In this document: piece after piece, positions 45,692 through 57,210 of the stretch
Layout: the number at the start of each line of letters is the position of its first letter
Position numbering within the stretch: the stretch's first letter is position 1
Assembly (NCBI GenBank): GCA_015680905.1
Contig: CM027379.1
Span: 101,111,001 to 101,175,000, forward strand
Direction of reading: 5' to 3'
Origin: Coptis chinensis
Lineage: Eukaryota > Streptophyta > Magnoliopsida > Ranunculales > Ranunculaceae
DNA: 64,000 nucleotides
Notes under the pieces: model-generated
Database searches by the model: none
Told to the model about the DNA's origin: nothing
Seen by the model: only the letters and a program-made list of their open reading frames with translations
Position numbers and translations under genes: made by a program

Positions 45692-46647
45692 CACAAAACT
45701 ACTCTCCAGAACAGCTGCAATGATCCTGGAACAACCCACAAAAAATTGAAAATTTTCGTCCACGGGGGTCAGGGCGCGGGTGGCGCTCAACCTATGCTTG
45801 GGTAGGGCGCGGGGTGTGCCTTGGTGAATTTTGGGTTCCGCACTGCAGGCTTGGGCGCAGGCTTCACTTTTTACTGGGATGGGCGCAGTCACGCGGGATG
45901 AAAACTGGAATTCCGGTGTTTTGGTAGGCGGTCGCTCGGACTAGGCCTAAGTAGTAGGTCGCGGTCGCCTCGATGAAATTCGACTAACGATTGCCTAAAG
46001 AGCGCAAGTGGCTCCACTAGAGGCGCAGGAGCGCTCCCGAGCTCTTTGAAATCTTTGAAGTGAGAAGGAAAAAAAAGGAAAAGTTGGGAGTGATAGGTGA
46101 GAGATAAATGTTAGGTGTAGTGTGGGTTATGAGTGTAGAATGAAGGAAGTTTATATAGGTTTTAAGTTGCTAAAACGAATCGGGAAGTTACCAAAAAGCT
46201 TTAAGGCAATTGTCGGAAACAAAAAATTTTCAAAATCGAAAACGGAAACAACCTATATTCTTGATTCTAAAACAACCCGAATATCTTTAGATTGAATTTA
46301 GAATAGTAACTTCTAAACTCTTTTTAGATTTCATCCTATCACAACATCTACTCATAGGTATGCGCATATCGGCAATATTCTCAACCATCCCTCCAAAACA
46401 ATTTCTAAAATGGAGGATCATATAACAAATCATGCTAATGTAAATAATACCACCCCCAAACAATTCGGGAATGTGGGATTAACAATAAAAACAATGCACA
46501 ATTTGAAAAGAACTATATTATATTAAAAATGAAATTCAAATAACATGTTAACTACCAATTTCACATTTAACTTCAGAATTCAAAGTTTAACATCTGAACT
46601 AATAAAAAGAAATACATAAAACATAAAAGGAACAATAAAAACAACAT
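45692..46647. other. spacer between the two E1 downstream ORFs, with GC-rich repeats
   Basis: 45755-46045 carries GGGCGCGGGTGGCGCTC and variants (GGGCGCGGGGTGTGCC, GGTCGCGGTCGCC), the same motif family as the E1 leader at 54585-54900. The remainder is AT-rich non-coding. Confidence 0.65.
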
Positions 46648-47773
46648 CTAATCCATAAGAGCCCTAAACCACTCGCTGCTGGTAGTAGAAGGCACCTGAG
46701 AAGGAGATGGCTCCTGAGCTCTCGATAGGCCAAAGCCATCCGTCCTGCGGCGACGACGCTCGTGCCTCACAGAAACCTCCTCAGAAGAAGAACCCCCCTG
46801 GGGTGGGAAGCGTGCAAGCATATCGTCTTGGAACTTGCGCTGAGTTTCCATCTCGGCCTTCATCTATTCCCAACACTCATCCTCGCGCTAGGCACGAGTC
46901 TCGAAGTTATAATGCATGGTAGCCTGCCGAGTCCGGAGATCTTTGCAAATAGTATTTAGGGAACGCATGCCACTGCACGATGAAGCACCGACATGCGTTC
47001 TGCATCTGACCTACACCTCTCCAAGGCATCGGCATCAAGACATATCGTGTCCTCCTCATCCTCTTCAACTACCCTCTCTTCAGGCAACCTCCAAACTTCT
47101 TGGATACTCTCCGTATAAATAGTAGGATTTCTGTGCTCTTTCAGCCAAATCTTATTAGACGTCAGAGTCGCTCTCAAGGTCATCATGATCTTCATTATCA
47201 AAATAGAGAGAGGTGCAATACTCTTCCCAACTCCCCTAATCATGTTGCTAAAAAACTCCAAAATATAGAATTCATACTTCTGCTCCTGGAGTATCCATAG
47301 AACGTGAAGGCAGCTCAGACTGATGTCGCTGACCTTCTCCTTCCCTATGAGATTCCTACAAATCCACTGAGCTACAGCCAGCTGGTTGGTTTTCAGAGAC
47401 GACTGGCGAACACAATGCGAGCTCGCATTGTAGTTCCCTTCCAAAACAGTCGCGTTCATCAAAGGCTCGATCCCAGTAAATTGGGAATCCTGTAATGTGA
47501 CATCAAGATGGCGTCTAGGCGGAATGCCTAAAATCTCAGCCAACAACCTAGTAGATACTTCTCTCCTCCTCCTGGCCACCTTAACAAAAATTCTATTTCC
47601 GTCCAACTTCCCTCGTCCTATAAAACTGTCGGACCAAATCTTCGTGGTAAAAATCGTCTGTTGAGTACCACAAACCACTCCAATCTCTCCTAACCATCTC
47701 ATCACTGTAAAACGGCGTAAAGTGGTCGGCAGTAAACGCGTGTTCCGGCAAAATCCTCCGTCTTTGAGCCATT
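46648..47773 (-). pseudogene. E1 downstream ORF 1 (plant transposon-protein-like), frameshifted
   Basis: Starts at ATG 47773 (MAQRRRILPEHAF), shifts frame near 47610, and runs as a 249-codon frame to 46956. A last block in a third frame (46648-46863) has an RRRR basic patch. The core LVRQFY, DGNRIFVKVARRR and LLAEILGIPPRRH has the same FY/hinge/LGIP pattern as downstream ORF 2, so the element carries two diverged members of one family in tandem. A DEEDTICLDADALE acidic stretch follows. Confidence 0.55.
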
Positions 47774-48782
47774 GAGATTTGGGACGATTTGGGGGTTTAA
47801 ATGGAATGTGGGGATGGAGTTTGAGACTCCCTCACTAACAAAACAATGGTGGTGGCGCGGCAGTTCCAAATTTTTTGAGTTTTGGTGGTTTTTGTGGTAG
47901 AAATTGTTGGGGGTGGTGGTGGGAATGGTTTGGAGAAGATTTGAGGTGGGCTTGTATTGTGGGCATAGGTGTAGTTACGTTTTTTTTTTTATTTGGTTAG
48001 GTTTTTAAGCTTTGTTAATGGCGGAATGAAGCAACTCGCGACTGTTGGTGTGAAGATGGAGACGCATGTGCGTGGACGTGCGCACGAGATTGGGCCTGGG
48101 CCCAATTTGATTTTTCAATTTTTGTCGATTTTTCGTGCAACTTCAAACTAAAATTGCCGCTTCGTTACCGGTTTGATTTTTGTGAATGAGCTATGGAAAT
48201 GATCAGGAGAGAATTTCCAATCCAATGATCCATAAAACACTCTATTCCGACCGTGGATGACATATAAGAATATGGAAAATGCCTCAAAGTGCGTGCATGA
48301 CGTAAGTTATGCGAACAAATGAATTCTAATTTCATAGATAATGTCAACCCAAATCGAAATACAATTAAACGGCCTAAACAACACAACTGGAAAGTTGAAC
48401 AATCCAGGACGGAAATGAACACCCCACCCCCAAACAAATTTTAGACAACAGCGTTTAGAAAATTTGTTTTTAAAAGTGGGTATTTTAAAGTCAGATTCCC
48501 GAGACTTCCTAAATTACTATGTTTGTGATTTTAGCAATTTTTATTTTTTATGAAAAATATTTAATATAAGAAAAACAAGAAAACAATAAATGCATAATTC
48601 ACACCATAGAGGAACATGACTCAAAATCCGAGAAAACATGCAAGAGTGGAAAACGTGAATTATGTTAACCGTGGACTTTGGATTCGGTACTTACAGCCAC
48701 ACACTCCATAGGGAGGGCCCGGTTACTTGAATGGTGCACTTACCAATATATGAAAATGAAAGAAAGTACACCAACGAAAAGG
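47774..48782. other. E1 spacer between integrase and downstream ORF 1
   Basis: Non-coding region; contains the presumed leader of ORF 1 and the AAAGTCAGATTCCCGAGACTT string (about 48487) also repeated in the E2 3' region. No gene is supported. Confidence 0.6.
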
Positions 48783-50120
48783 TCAGTTTTCATAGATAGG
48801 GTCCTGTAAAAGGACTTCCTCTACATTAAGGGACAAAAGCTCGTGGAAATGTTTCAACCGTCGGCCATTGACTTGAAAGGTACTGTTGTCCTTGGGATTT
48901 ACCAAGGTGATTGCCCCGTGAGGGGTGACTTCCGTAACCAGGTAAGGACCAGACCAACGGGTTTTTAATTTCCATGGAAAAATATGTAGACGGGAGTTGT
49001 AAAGTAAGACCTTTTGACCTACCACAAACTCTTTGCGCAAAATTTGCTTATTATGAACACGTTTCATGTTAGCTTTATAATCCTTCGTGATATCATAAGA
49101 ATCGCTACGGATTTCTTCAAGCCCATTCAATTGCAACTTGCGCTTGACACCCGCCTCATCAAAATTGAAGTTAAGGTTTTTTATAGCCCACATAACACGG
49201 TGCTCCAATTCAACGGGTAAATGACAAGGTTTTCCAAATACAAGTCTAAAGGGAGACATATCTACAGGAGTTTTGAAAGCAGTTCTATAAGCCCATAAGG
49301 CATCAAATAGACGCTTTGACCAGTCTTTCCTATCAGGATTTACAGTTGTTTCTAAAATCTTTTTGATTTCCCTATTAAAAACTTATACTTGTCCGCTAGT
49401 TTGTGGATGATACGGAGTTGCTACCTTATGTGTAACTTCATACTTTTTCACGAGAGATGTAACAACTCTGTTGCAAAAATGTGTTCCACCATCACTAATG
49501 ATGGATTTGGGAATGCCAAAGCGACAGAAAATATACTCTTTAACAAAAAACACAACTGTTTTATGGTCATTGCTATGACAAGCCATGACCTCTATCCATT
49601 TAGACACGTAGTCCACGACAACTAGAATATAAATGAAACTGTAGGAAACTGAAAAGGGACCCATGAAATCAATGCCCCATATGTCAAAAATTTCTACCAC
49701 TATGATTGGATTTAATGGCATCATATTACGCTTCGAGATTCGCCCAAGTTGTTGGCAACGAACACACGTCTTGCAATGCACTTGGGCATCTTTAAAGAGA
49801 GTAGACCAATAAAACCCACATTGAAGAATTTTAGCAGCTATTTTCATACCACTAAAATGGCCACCACACTTTTTGTCATGACAGAATGAGAGGACCTCAT
49901 TATATTTCTATTGGGGAATACAACGACGAATAATCTGATCCGCAAAATACTTGAAAAGGTAGGGCTCATCCCAATAGTATAGCTTAACTCTAGCCAAGAA
50001 CTTCTTACGTTCATTTCTTGACCAATCATAAGGAATAACATTAGATGCTAAATAATTCACAATGTCAACATACCATGGTGCTGAAAAAATAGCATACAAA
50101 TGCTCATAAGGAAAAGAGTC
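48783..50120 (-). pseudogene. integrase of E1, interrupted by stops
   Basis: Minus-strand frame shared with RNase H. Visible in order: an HH-CC zinc finger (GGHFSGMK, then CKTCVRC near 49770), the first catalytic Asp in GIDFMGPF, the second in IISDGGTHFCN, then HPQTSGQV. At that point (49383-49385) a TAA stop occupies the codon where the family has the catalytic Glu. After it the core C-terminus resumes (MSPFRLVFGKPCHLPVE) with the GPYLVTEV block and ends at 48783. Another stop precedes the zinc finger near 49910. No chromodomain is present, as expected for Athila. Confidence 0.85.
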
Positions 50121-50243
50121 CGGTATGGACTCAGAATCACTATCATCGTCGTTTGTATGTCTAGATAAGTGGTCGGCAACTACGTTTTCGACCCCTCTTT
50201 TGTCCTTTATTTATAATGTGAAATCTTGTAGGAGAAGAATCCA

Positions 50244-50585
50244 TCAGATTAATCTCTGCTTAGCATCCTTCTTTGCGAGAAGGTACCTAAGGGCTGCATG
50301 GTCCGTGTAAACTAGAGTCTTAGAACCAACCAAATAAGGGCGAAACTTATCTAAAGCATAAACAGCAGCTAAGAATTCTTTTTCAGTAGTTGTATAATTC
50401 CTTTGAGCATAATTTAGAGTTTTACTAGCATAATAAATAACAGTGGACTTATTATCTAGTTTATGTCCCAAGACATCACCAACTGCATAATCACTAGCAT
50501 CACACATGAGTTCGAAAGGTTTAGACTAATCGGGAGGCTGTATAATGGGTGCAGAAATTAAGGCGGCTTTTAAAGTTTCAAAAGC
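50244..50585 (-). pseudogene. RNase H of E1 pol
   Basis: [16 protein letters not shown] start, [20 protein letters not shown] helix and [17 protein letters not shown] are intact over 50244-50507. In-frame stops separate it from RT (near 50585) and split the tether before it. Confidence 0.82.
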
Positions 50586-51937
50586 CTATTTACAGTTAAA
50601 ATTAAAATAAAAAATGACATCCTTTAAAAGCAGATTAGTTAACGGTCTAGCTATTTTCGAAAAATCTTTGATAAAGCGCCTATAAAAACCTGCATGGCCT
50701 AGAAAGGCTCTAATATCACGGACAGTCCATGGTATTGGTAGAGTTGCTATCTTATCTAGTTTGGCCTTATCTACTTTGATGCCATCACTAGATACAATGT
50801 GGCCTAGTACTATGCCTTTTTTCACCATGAAATGACATTTTTCCCAATTTAAAACCAGACTCTTCTCTTCACATCGTGTCAAAACTTTAGACAGGTTAGA
50901 TAGGCAGTCAGTGAAAGAGTCTCCATAGATTGAAAAATTATCCATGAATACTTCCATAAAACGCTCTACTATGTCACTAAATATATGAAGCATACACAGC
51001 TGGAAGGTACCAGGAACATTACAAAGGCCAAAAGGCATTCGTTTATAGGCGTATGTTCCAAAAGGACATGTGAAGATAGTCTTTTCTTGGTCATCTATAT
51101 CAATAATAATTTGGAATAGCCAGAGTAGCCATCCAAAAAGCAATAAAAAGCATGACCAGCTAGACGTTTAAGCATCTGATTTATAAAGGGTAAAGGAAAA
51201 TGATCCTTTCGTGTCATGGCATTTAAACGTCTGTAATCAATACATATCCTCCATTTCATAGGACCATGCGTGGCAACATATTCACCCTTGGCATTACGTA
51301 CCATAGTAATCCCTGATTTCTTAGGAACTACATGAATGGGACTTACCCATTCGCTATCAGAGATTGGGTATATGATACCCGCATTGAGTAACCGTAAGAC
51401 CTCTTCCCTAACCACCTCTTTCATGGCAGGGTTCAAGCGACACTGAGGTTCGCGAGAAGTCTTTGCGTTATCCTCCAAATGGATACGATGAGTGCATACA
51501 TTAGGGTCAATTCCCTTAATGTCAGCTAGGGACCAACCAATCGCAGAACGATGTTCCCTAATCACCCTGATCAAACGTGTCTCTTCCTCCTTAGATAACA
51601 GAGAATATATTATTATCGGATGACTACCATCTAGATCAAGTTGAATATACTTTAACTCAAGAGGAAGAGGTTTAAGCACCGGGGTGGAAGGAATATCGAT
51701 AAATGCTTCTGGGGGGTCCTCATCTTGAGTAATGAATACTTGCTTAGGTAGTAGGTCTTCAAACTCTGTAGATGGAGCAACAGAAGGGTCTACGATAGGT
51801 GTAGACTCGAAGATGGTGTTGACTTCCTCTAAGTAGGAGTCATTGGCGAAATCTGAACTTCCTAAAGACATGAATTTATGCATTTGGTTTTCTGGAAACG
51901 TGTTATTAAAATAATCTTGAGCTAAGCTCTCGATCAT
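50586..51937 (-). pseudogene. reverse transcriptase of E1, frameshifted, active-site change
   Basis: Two overlapping frames, 51937-51095 and 51143-50586, join at a one-base shift near 51118 in the GYSGY block. Motifs: EWVSPIHVVPKKSG, WRICIDYRRLNAMTRKDHFP, KRMPFGLCNVPGTFQ, then FMDNFSIYG where the family has F(M/I)DD: the second catalytic Asp is Asn (codon at 50937-50939). RT thumb blocks (FLGHAGFYRRFI) follow. The upstream ~150 codons (DPPEAFIDIP and so on) are the protease-RT linker. Confidence 0.87.
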
Positions 51938-51982
51938 GCTAACCTCCCCATCTACAGACGAATCTGGTACCTATTTCATCAT

Positions 51983-52430
51983 TTAAAAAACATTTACCTT
52001 AACAGGAAGATGGCCAAAAGACAAGGACATCGAACCATCGCGGCAGTTTATGAGCGCGTTAGCAGTTGCCAAGAAAGGACGCCCTAAAATGATTGGAATA
52101 GAGTCGTTAGCGACTTCTGTATCGAGGATAACAAAATCAGCAGGATAGTAGAAATCATGGGCCTTAACAAGCACGTTTTCAACCACACCCTTAGGGTACT
52201 TAATAGATCGATCCGCTAATTGCAACGTCATTTTAGTAGGTTGCATCTCTTGTAGACCTATTTATTTATATAGATAATACGGGAGTAAGTTAACACTCGT
52301 CCCTAGGTCTAGTAAACCGGTCGTCGTGTGGGAATCTCCTAAGGTGCATTGTACAGTGGGACGACCAGGGTCCTTATAATTAACGATTCCATTATGTTTC
52401 GTTAAAGTTGAAAACTGTTCAGTTAAAAAG
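51983..52430 (-). pseudogene. aspartic protease of E1
   Basis: Active-site block GLLDLGTSVNLLP (about 52275-52320), then, after one in-frame stop at 52259-52261, MTLQLADRSIKYPKGVVENV and the second block PIILGRPFLAT. Asp-Leu-Gly-Thr in place of Asp-Ser/Thr-Gly is the usual Athila form. Two further stops lie between the protease and RT frames (51940-51983). Confidence 0.8.
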
Positions 52431-54354
52431 GCGTCTTTAGGAATATTTGTCTTACTCCTTTTAGTGCACAACTCTTTGAGAAACTTAGCATGGTGAGGTA
52501 ATTTTTTAATTGCTTCCAGAAAAGGTAAGTTTATCGTTAGATTTTTAAAAACTTCCCTAATCTCGTCAAAGTTTGTATCTCTATTTAACATAGCTAATTT
52601 ATGGGGAAACGGTGGTTTCTCTCTATATTTAGCGTATGGATCAACTGGATGTCTAACCTTTGTTTTATGTTTCTTAGGTTGTGGTTTAACTGGTACCTCT
52701 ACAGGGGTAGGATCTTCAGTTATCATTTCGGTATCTAGTTCGATATCCGGTGTAGGGACTACTAGTGGAGTAACTATAGGGATAGTTACTTTGTTATCAA
52801 CCACTCTGCCTGAACGGAGAGTGGTGATGGAATTTATCTCACTTACGTTTGCATTTTCGTTACTAGTATTACCGTTTACCTCAAAGGCTGTGTTTGGTGT
52901 TTTAGGATTAGGTATCGCTTGTCCTGGAAACACACCTTTGGGTTGTACTTTCTCTTGTGCTAACTACTGTAAAGAAAGTTGGATGGGTTGTAAAATCTGT
53001 TGTTGAGATTGCATAAAGGTATCGAAACGATCCGGTTGTGGAGGAGTGTTAGCTATAGGTTGTGTGACAGGAATTATGTCACGTTGATTATTAATTGGTG
53101 GATTTTGATAGTTATTATTATTAACTGGAATGATACCTTTATTAGTATTATAATTATTATTGTTATAATTATTATAATTACCCTGACCTTGTCCTTGCCT
53201 TGGTGGACCTTGGTTGTAATTGTTTGTTGGCCTAACATTTGGGTTAAACAACCTTGGAGGTTGTTGATTATTTCGCCAATCGAAGTTGGGGTTTTATCGC
53301 CAAGCTGCATTAGGTTCGCTATTAATGGAACAAACATTATCTTGTTGTGATTGTTGTTGTTCGTAAGCGAGAGGACAATAGGAGTCGGGATGCTCTGGAC
53401 TCAAACAAAAATTACATGGATTGGTGTTGACATTCATGAAGGGGATAGGCGTTTGTTGAACAGAAACAGCCTCTACCTTTTTAGTTAGAGATTCGATTAA
53501 TTTTTAAGCTCAGGATCGTGTTTCATCTCAAACATACCGGCGGCCTTTACTGTTGTAGAAGAACTAGCGTTGCAGGAGATATCATCACTATCCCCCAGTT
53601 ATTATTACGCTTAGTTTGATCTTCTAAAAATTTATAAGCCTCTGAGGCTCCCTTACTTAGGAAACTACCCCCATTCATTATGTCAAGGACTTCTTTATGG
53701 TGGTGTAGAAGTCATTTAAAAAAGGCACGAACTAAGCGTGTCTTTTCGCTAGGTTCAGTGTGGACACTCTATAAGAAGATCGGTGAAACGATTCCCAGCC
53801 TCTGAAAATAATTCATGAGGATTCTGTCGAAAGAAATGAATCTTGGAAAACATTTCATCGGTCTTCAGTGGTGGGTAAAAATGTTCCATAAATAGTTGAA
53901 CAAGTTTAGCCCACGAGTCCACAGAATTAGGCGTTTGGGCAGTTAACAAAGACGCCGCCTTATCGGCTAAAGTGAAAGGAAATACCCTCAGTTTAATTTG
54001 TTCAGCACCCACCGTAGGATGGTGGAATGTAGTAAGGACTTGGTCAATCTTACGCATGTGCTGATAAGACTTTTCATAGTCTAACCCATGAAAAATGGGT
54101 AACAAATTAAATATATTTGGGGGGATTCGGAAATCCCCTACTGGGTCTGATAGAACAATGCAAGATTTGGGGCTATCGTTCAAGGCTTTGTAAAAGTCAG
54201 AGAGAGGAGACTCTCTTTCTTCAGCCATTATTTCAAGTAGTGTGTGTGGTATATTAGCTAGAGGTGTAGTGAGTGGTATACTAGAAAGGCGTGTTTGTTG
54301 ACATTGCCGGTTGATTACGTTAGGCATTTTTCTTCGGCCTGACCTTAATCTCAT
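52431..54354 (-). pseudogene. gag of E1, broken
   Basis: The N-terminal frame 53755-54354 carries the capsid domain (FRIPPNIFNLLPIFHGLDY, then LRVFPFTLADKAASLL and LFMEHFYPP). The frame changes near 53700. A CX2CX4HX4C knuckle CNFCLSPEHPDSYC lies at 53375-53416, followed by an Asn-rich repeat-like tract (53075-53260, with NNYNNNNYN and NNNNYQNPP) and the gag-protease linker to about 52430. There is an in-frame stop at 52961-52963. The Asn-rich tract derives from a TTATTATAATTA-type simple repeat. Confidence 0.8.
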
Positions 54355-55013
54355 GCAAGTCTAAGACCAATCTTAACTAAACACGACAACACTCCAAACA
54401 ATCCTGATATGCTAGTATGAACCTCTAACAGGAGATGCAATGTGTTTAAAGAAAGAAGTACTTGAATGCCTCCTTGCTTCGCTTATGAATAGCGTCTTGT
54501 ATACGCGTGCTCAGTGTATATAACAAGTTAGAACACTGAAAACCTTGAAGAAATGGAAGTTTGAAACAAAACTGTAGAAATCGGGCGGGCAGCAGAGGGC
54601 GCAGTCGGTCGCTTCGAGAATAGGCCCTAGGTTGGAAGCAGGTCGTGCTTTCGAGTCAAGTTGGAGTTCCAGGCGTTTGGGCGCGGGTCGTGCTCGAACT
54701 TAGCCTTGGTAGGGCGCGGGTCGCGCTCAGGGAAAAACTCAAGGTCCAGGCCCGAAACTTGGGGCTTCGAAGTTTTGCCGTAAAGTAAAGCTGGTCGCGA
54801 CTCGGCTAAAAACTAGAGTTCCAGGCGTTTGGGCGCGGGTGGCGCTCCACTTTAAGCTGCCTAGGGCACGGGTCGTGCTCCGTGTAATTCTGCGAGGAAA
54901 AATTTCAATGCTGAAACAAACAACCACAGTTAGAATCAAACAAGGGTGGGTGGGTTATGGGACTTTGGAAAACTAACAATTCTAAAGAAAACAATACTAA
55001 AGGGAACTAAGAT
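54355..55013 (-). other. E1 leader with GC-rich repeats
   Basis: 54585-54900 has six or more copies of a GGGCGCGGGTCGCGCTC-type motif, separated by 30-60 bp and including TTCCAGGCGTTTGGGCGCG twice. It has no long ORF of its own. The same motifs occur reversed in the E3 leader (63600-63780). Confidence 0.75.
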
Positions 55014-55026
55014 GGCAGCGGCGCCA
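55014..55026 (-). other. primer binding site of E1
   Basis: TGGCGCCGCTGCC on the minus strand, two bases from the 5' LTR. Identical cores are found in E2 (40631-40643) and E3 (63470-63482). It resembles the TGGCGCCGTTGCC site of Athila elements, usually assigned to tRNA-Asp. Confidence 0.85.
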
Positions 55027-55028
55027 TT

Positions 55029-56546
55029 TGATAAACGTTAAAAATGAATAGTTCTACTCACGAATAAATGATAAAATTCAAACGCAAGTAAAACTAAAAC
55101 TTTTACGAAGACAGTATTTATCAAAGATTTCTACTCTCAAATCTATCGAAATAGAGTGGAGTAAAAGATTCGTTCCACTCCTAGTTCTTTAGCATTCAAT
55201 GTTTTCTAATATTATCAGTCCTAGCCAAAGTTAGTAAGAGTTTTACGAAGGGAATTATACTACGATGCAAATTCAAATAACAAGATACTAACTATAGTGA
55301 TTCAACTACGAAATGCTACGGAATACTAAAGTTTGAATCTAGAGTAAGAATTAGGGGGGATTGAATCCACCGTGACTCCAACTTAATAAACTAGCATAGA
55401 TTGTTGTAATCCAATTCTTACGTTCTTACGATAAGAATTGGTCGTTCTAATCCCTAATCAATCATGGCAATCTCTACCAAATAATGACTAGCATGTGAGG
55501 AAGTCTAACTCATTCTCATGGCGAATCAACGAACTTCTAGAGTGGAATAGACTCTTACAACGATTCTATACTACACAATCAAGTCTCCATCAAGGCTTCA
55601 TCAAACCCCTCTAATGGAGGTTTAGCCTTGATTCATCAAACTATCATTTCCATATGAAATTGAATAAAACATAATATAAAGATTATAACTTTACTATATC
55701 AATCTACTCAAGAATTCAATTCGAAATTAAACAACCAGGAAATGAATAACAAACAAGAATTGAAATTAGATCTAAGCAATTTTAAATAGCAAAATCGAAA
55801 TTATCAAGAACTACCTATTTTATTTATCTAATGAATGATAAACAATGATTCAAATAACTAATCTAAAACAAGGTATGAAAAACTAATTAATTAACTAATT
55901 AAAATTCTCAAAACTAGATCTAGATTCAAACTCTAATGGCTACCTTATATCTACTCTAATTATATCTTAAGAGCTAAGTCTAATGTGTGGAAATGGAGGA
56001 GACTAGATCCACATTTTCGTGCATGGGCAAAGGAGCCATGTTTTGGGCCGGAAAATCGAGCCCAAAGCCCAATTTCTTCAATCCACAGAGCTCTTTTAAG
56101 CTGGATCTGACTTCAGCAAGCTTTTCATCCACTTATGCTCCTCTGATTGGGTCAAGGTTTGGACCATTAGGAAGCTCTTTTCGAGCTGGTCGTTTTGACG
56201 TAAGGTAGGCCCAATTCTGAGGCTTGAGTTCAAAGAAACGGTCTTCGGAAGTTCTACTAACTTTTGTGTGTTGTTTCTGCCCGCGTTGACTTTGACTTTT
56301 CAGCTTTTGACCGGGCTTTACAAAGGCTTTTTCTCCTTGAATTTTGGCCTTTAATCACAGAACTTCTTAGCAACCAACCCTTGCTCCTTTATCTCGCCAA
56401 AGTGGCATATTTCTGCACATAATTGACTTCAATGCCTGAAATACATAAAAGCACGTAATCAGCATTAACTCTTATTTATTACTCGCATAATTGGTCTAAA
56501 AGTATTATTGTTAAGGGCTTAAAACTACAGTTTTGGGCTCTTATCA
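55029..56546 (-). repeat. 5' LTR of E1
   Basis: Pair of 41448-42963, with the same TGATAAAC and CTCTTATCA ends. On the minus strand it starts TGATAAGAGCCC. Confidence 0.92.
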
Positions 56547-56988
56547 ATTGGCTTTGGAGCTATGCTTTAGGCCATTAAATTAAGCCCAAAACCTAATTAC
56601 TTAAGTCCATTAGAAATATCTTTCTGAGCCGGTCATTTCGACATATAATAGGCCCAATTCCAAGGTCTGAGTCGAAAGATACGGCCTGCGGAAGTTCTAT
56701 TGACTTTTCTACTCTATTTCTGCCCGCGTTGATTTTGACTTTTCAGCTTTGACCGGGCTTTAAAAAGGCTTTTTCTCCTTGAAAATTGGGTTTTAATCAT
56801 AGAACTTCTTAGCAACCAACCTTTGCTCCTTTCTCTTACAAAAGTGATATATTTCTTCACATATTTAACTCGAATACCTGAAATACACAAAAATACGTAA
56901 ACAATACTAACTCTTATTTATTATACACATAATTTGTCTAAATTTAATATTATTAAGGGGTTAAAACTATAGTTTTGGGCTCTTATCA
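56547..56988 (-). repeat. 5' LTR of E2, second segment (minus-strand 5' half)
   Basis: Continues the LTR broken at 41447 (GGCTTTGGAGCTATG onward) and ends GGGCTCTTATCA followed by the ACATA target duplication. It aligns with 33392-33910. Confidence 0.87.
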
Positions 56989-57210
56989 ACATAGATCCCG
57001 CAGTCCAAGGCACTAGCAAAATCTATAAGTAAGCAACAACTGGGGGCGACCACACCGTGAGATGCAACATAGTGAAGTTACTCCTCAAGTTGAAAGTCAA
57101 GAAGTCGTAGGAGTAGCATTTACGGAACAACAAATCAAAGACATCATCAAGAAAACAATGAGCAATGCGAGTGTAGGGGGGATTTACCGTCAATGAATAG
57201 ATAACACGTG
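56989..57210 (+). pseudogene. gag of Tat-like element T1, second fragment
   Basis: Rejoins the sequence cut at 32533. Readable pieces include TPQVESQEVVGVAFTEQQ and IKDIIKKTMSNA, an acidic/Gln-rich stretch like the mid part of Tat-type gag, ending in stops near 57195. Confidence 0.5.

Larger units (their letters stand above)
41448..56546 (-). mobile_element. Athila-like Ty3/Gypsy element E1, full length but defective
   Basis: LTRs 41448-42963 and 55029-56546 (about 1.52 kb). Flanking pentamers ATGGG and ATTGG match at four of five. The minus-strand order is LTR, primer site, leader, gag, protease, RT, RNase H, integrase, two extra ORFs, 3' region, LTR. Athila affiliation rests on the protease motif LLDLGTSVNLLP, the TGGCGCC primer site and ORFs downstream of integrase. 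It sits inside the 5' LTR of E2. Confidence 0.92.
32534..56988 (-). mobile_element. Athila-related, probably non-autonomous LTR element (E2), containing nested insertions
   Basis: LTRs at 32534-33910 (3') and 40646-41447 plus 56547-56988 (5', split). A perfect target duplication ACATA is at 32529-32533 and 56989-56993. The internal part (33911-40645, minus a 1.5 kb solo LTR) has no protease, RT or integrase, only one decayed ORF. LTR ends TGATAAG.../...TTAGCA, the primer site and the 3' internal region are shared with the coding-competent family member E1, which could have supplied enzymes. Confidence 0.88.

Noticed and set aside
44981-47773. Calling the two E1 downstream ORFs envelope genes.
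   Set aside because: No signal peptide plus membrane-anchor arrangement can be seen with confidence; the motif pattern fits the plant transposon-protein-like family better.
53000-53350. Plus-strand Ile-rich ORF.
   Set aside because: Antisense of the Asn-rich gag tract (TTATTA-type simple repeat).
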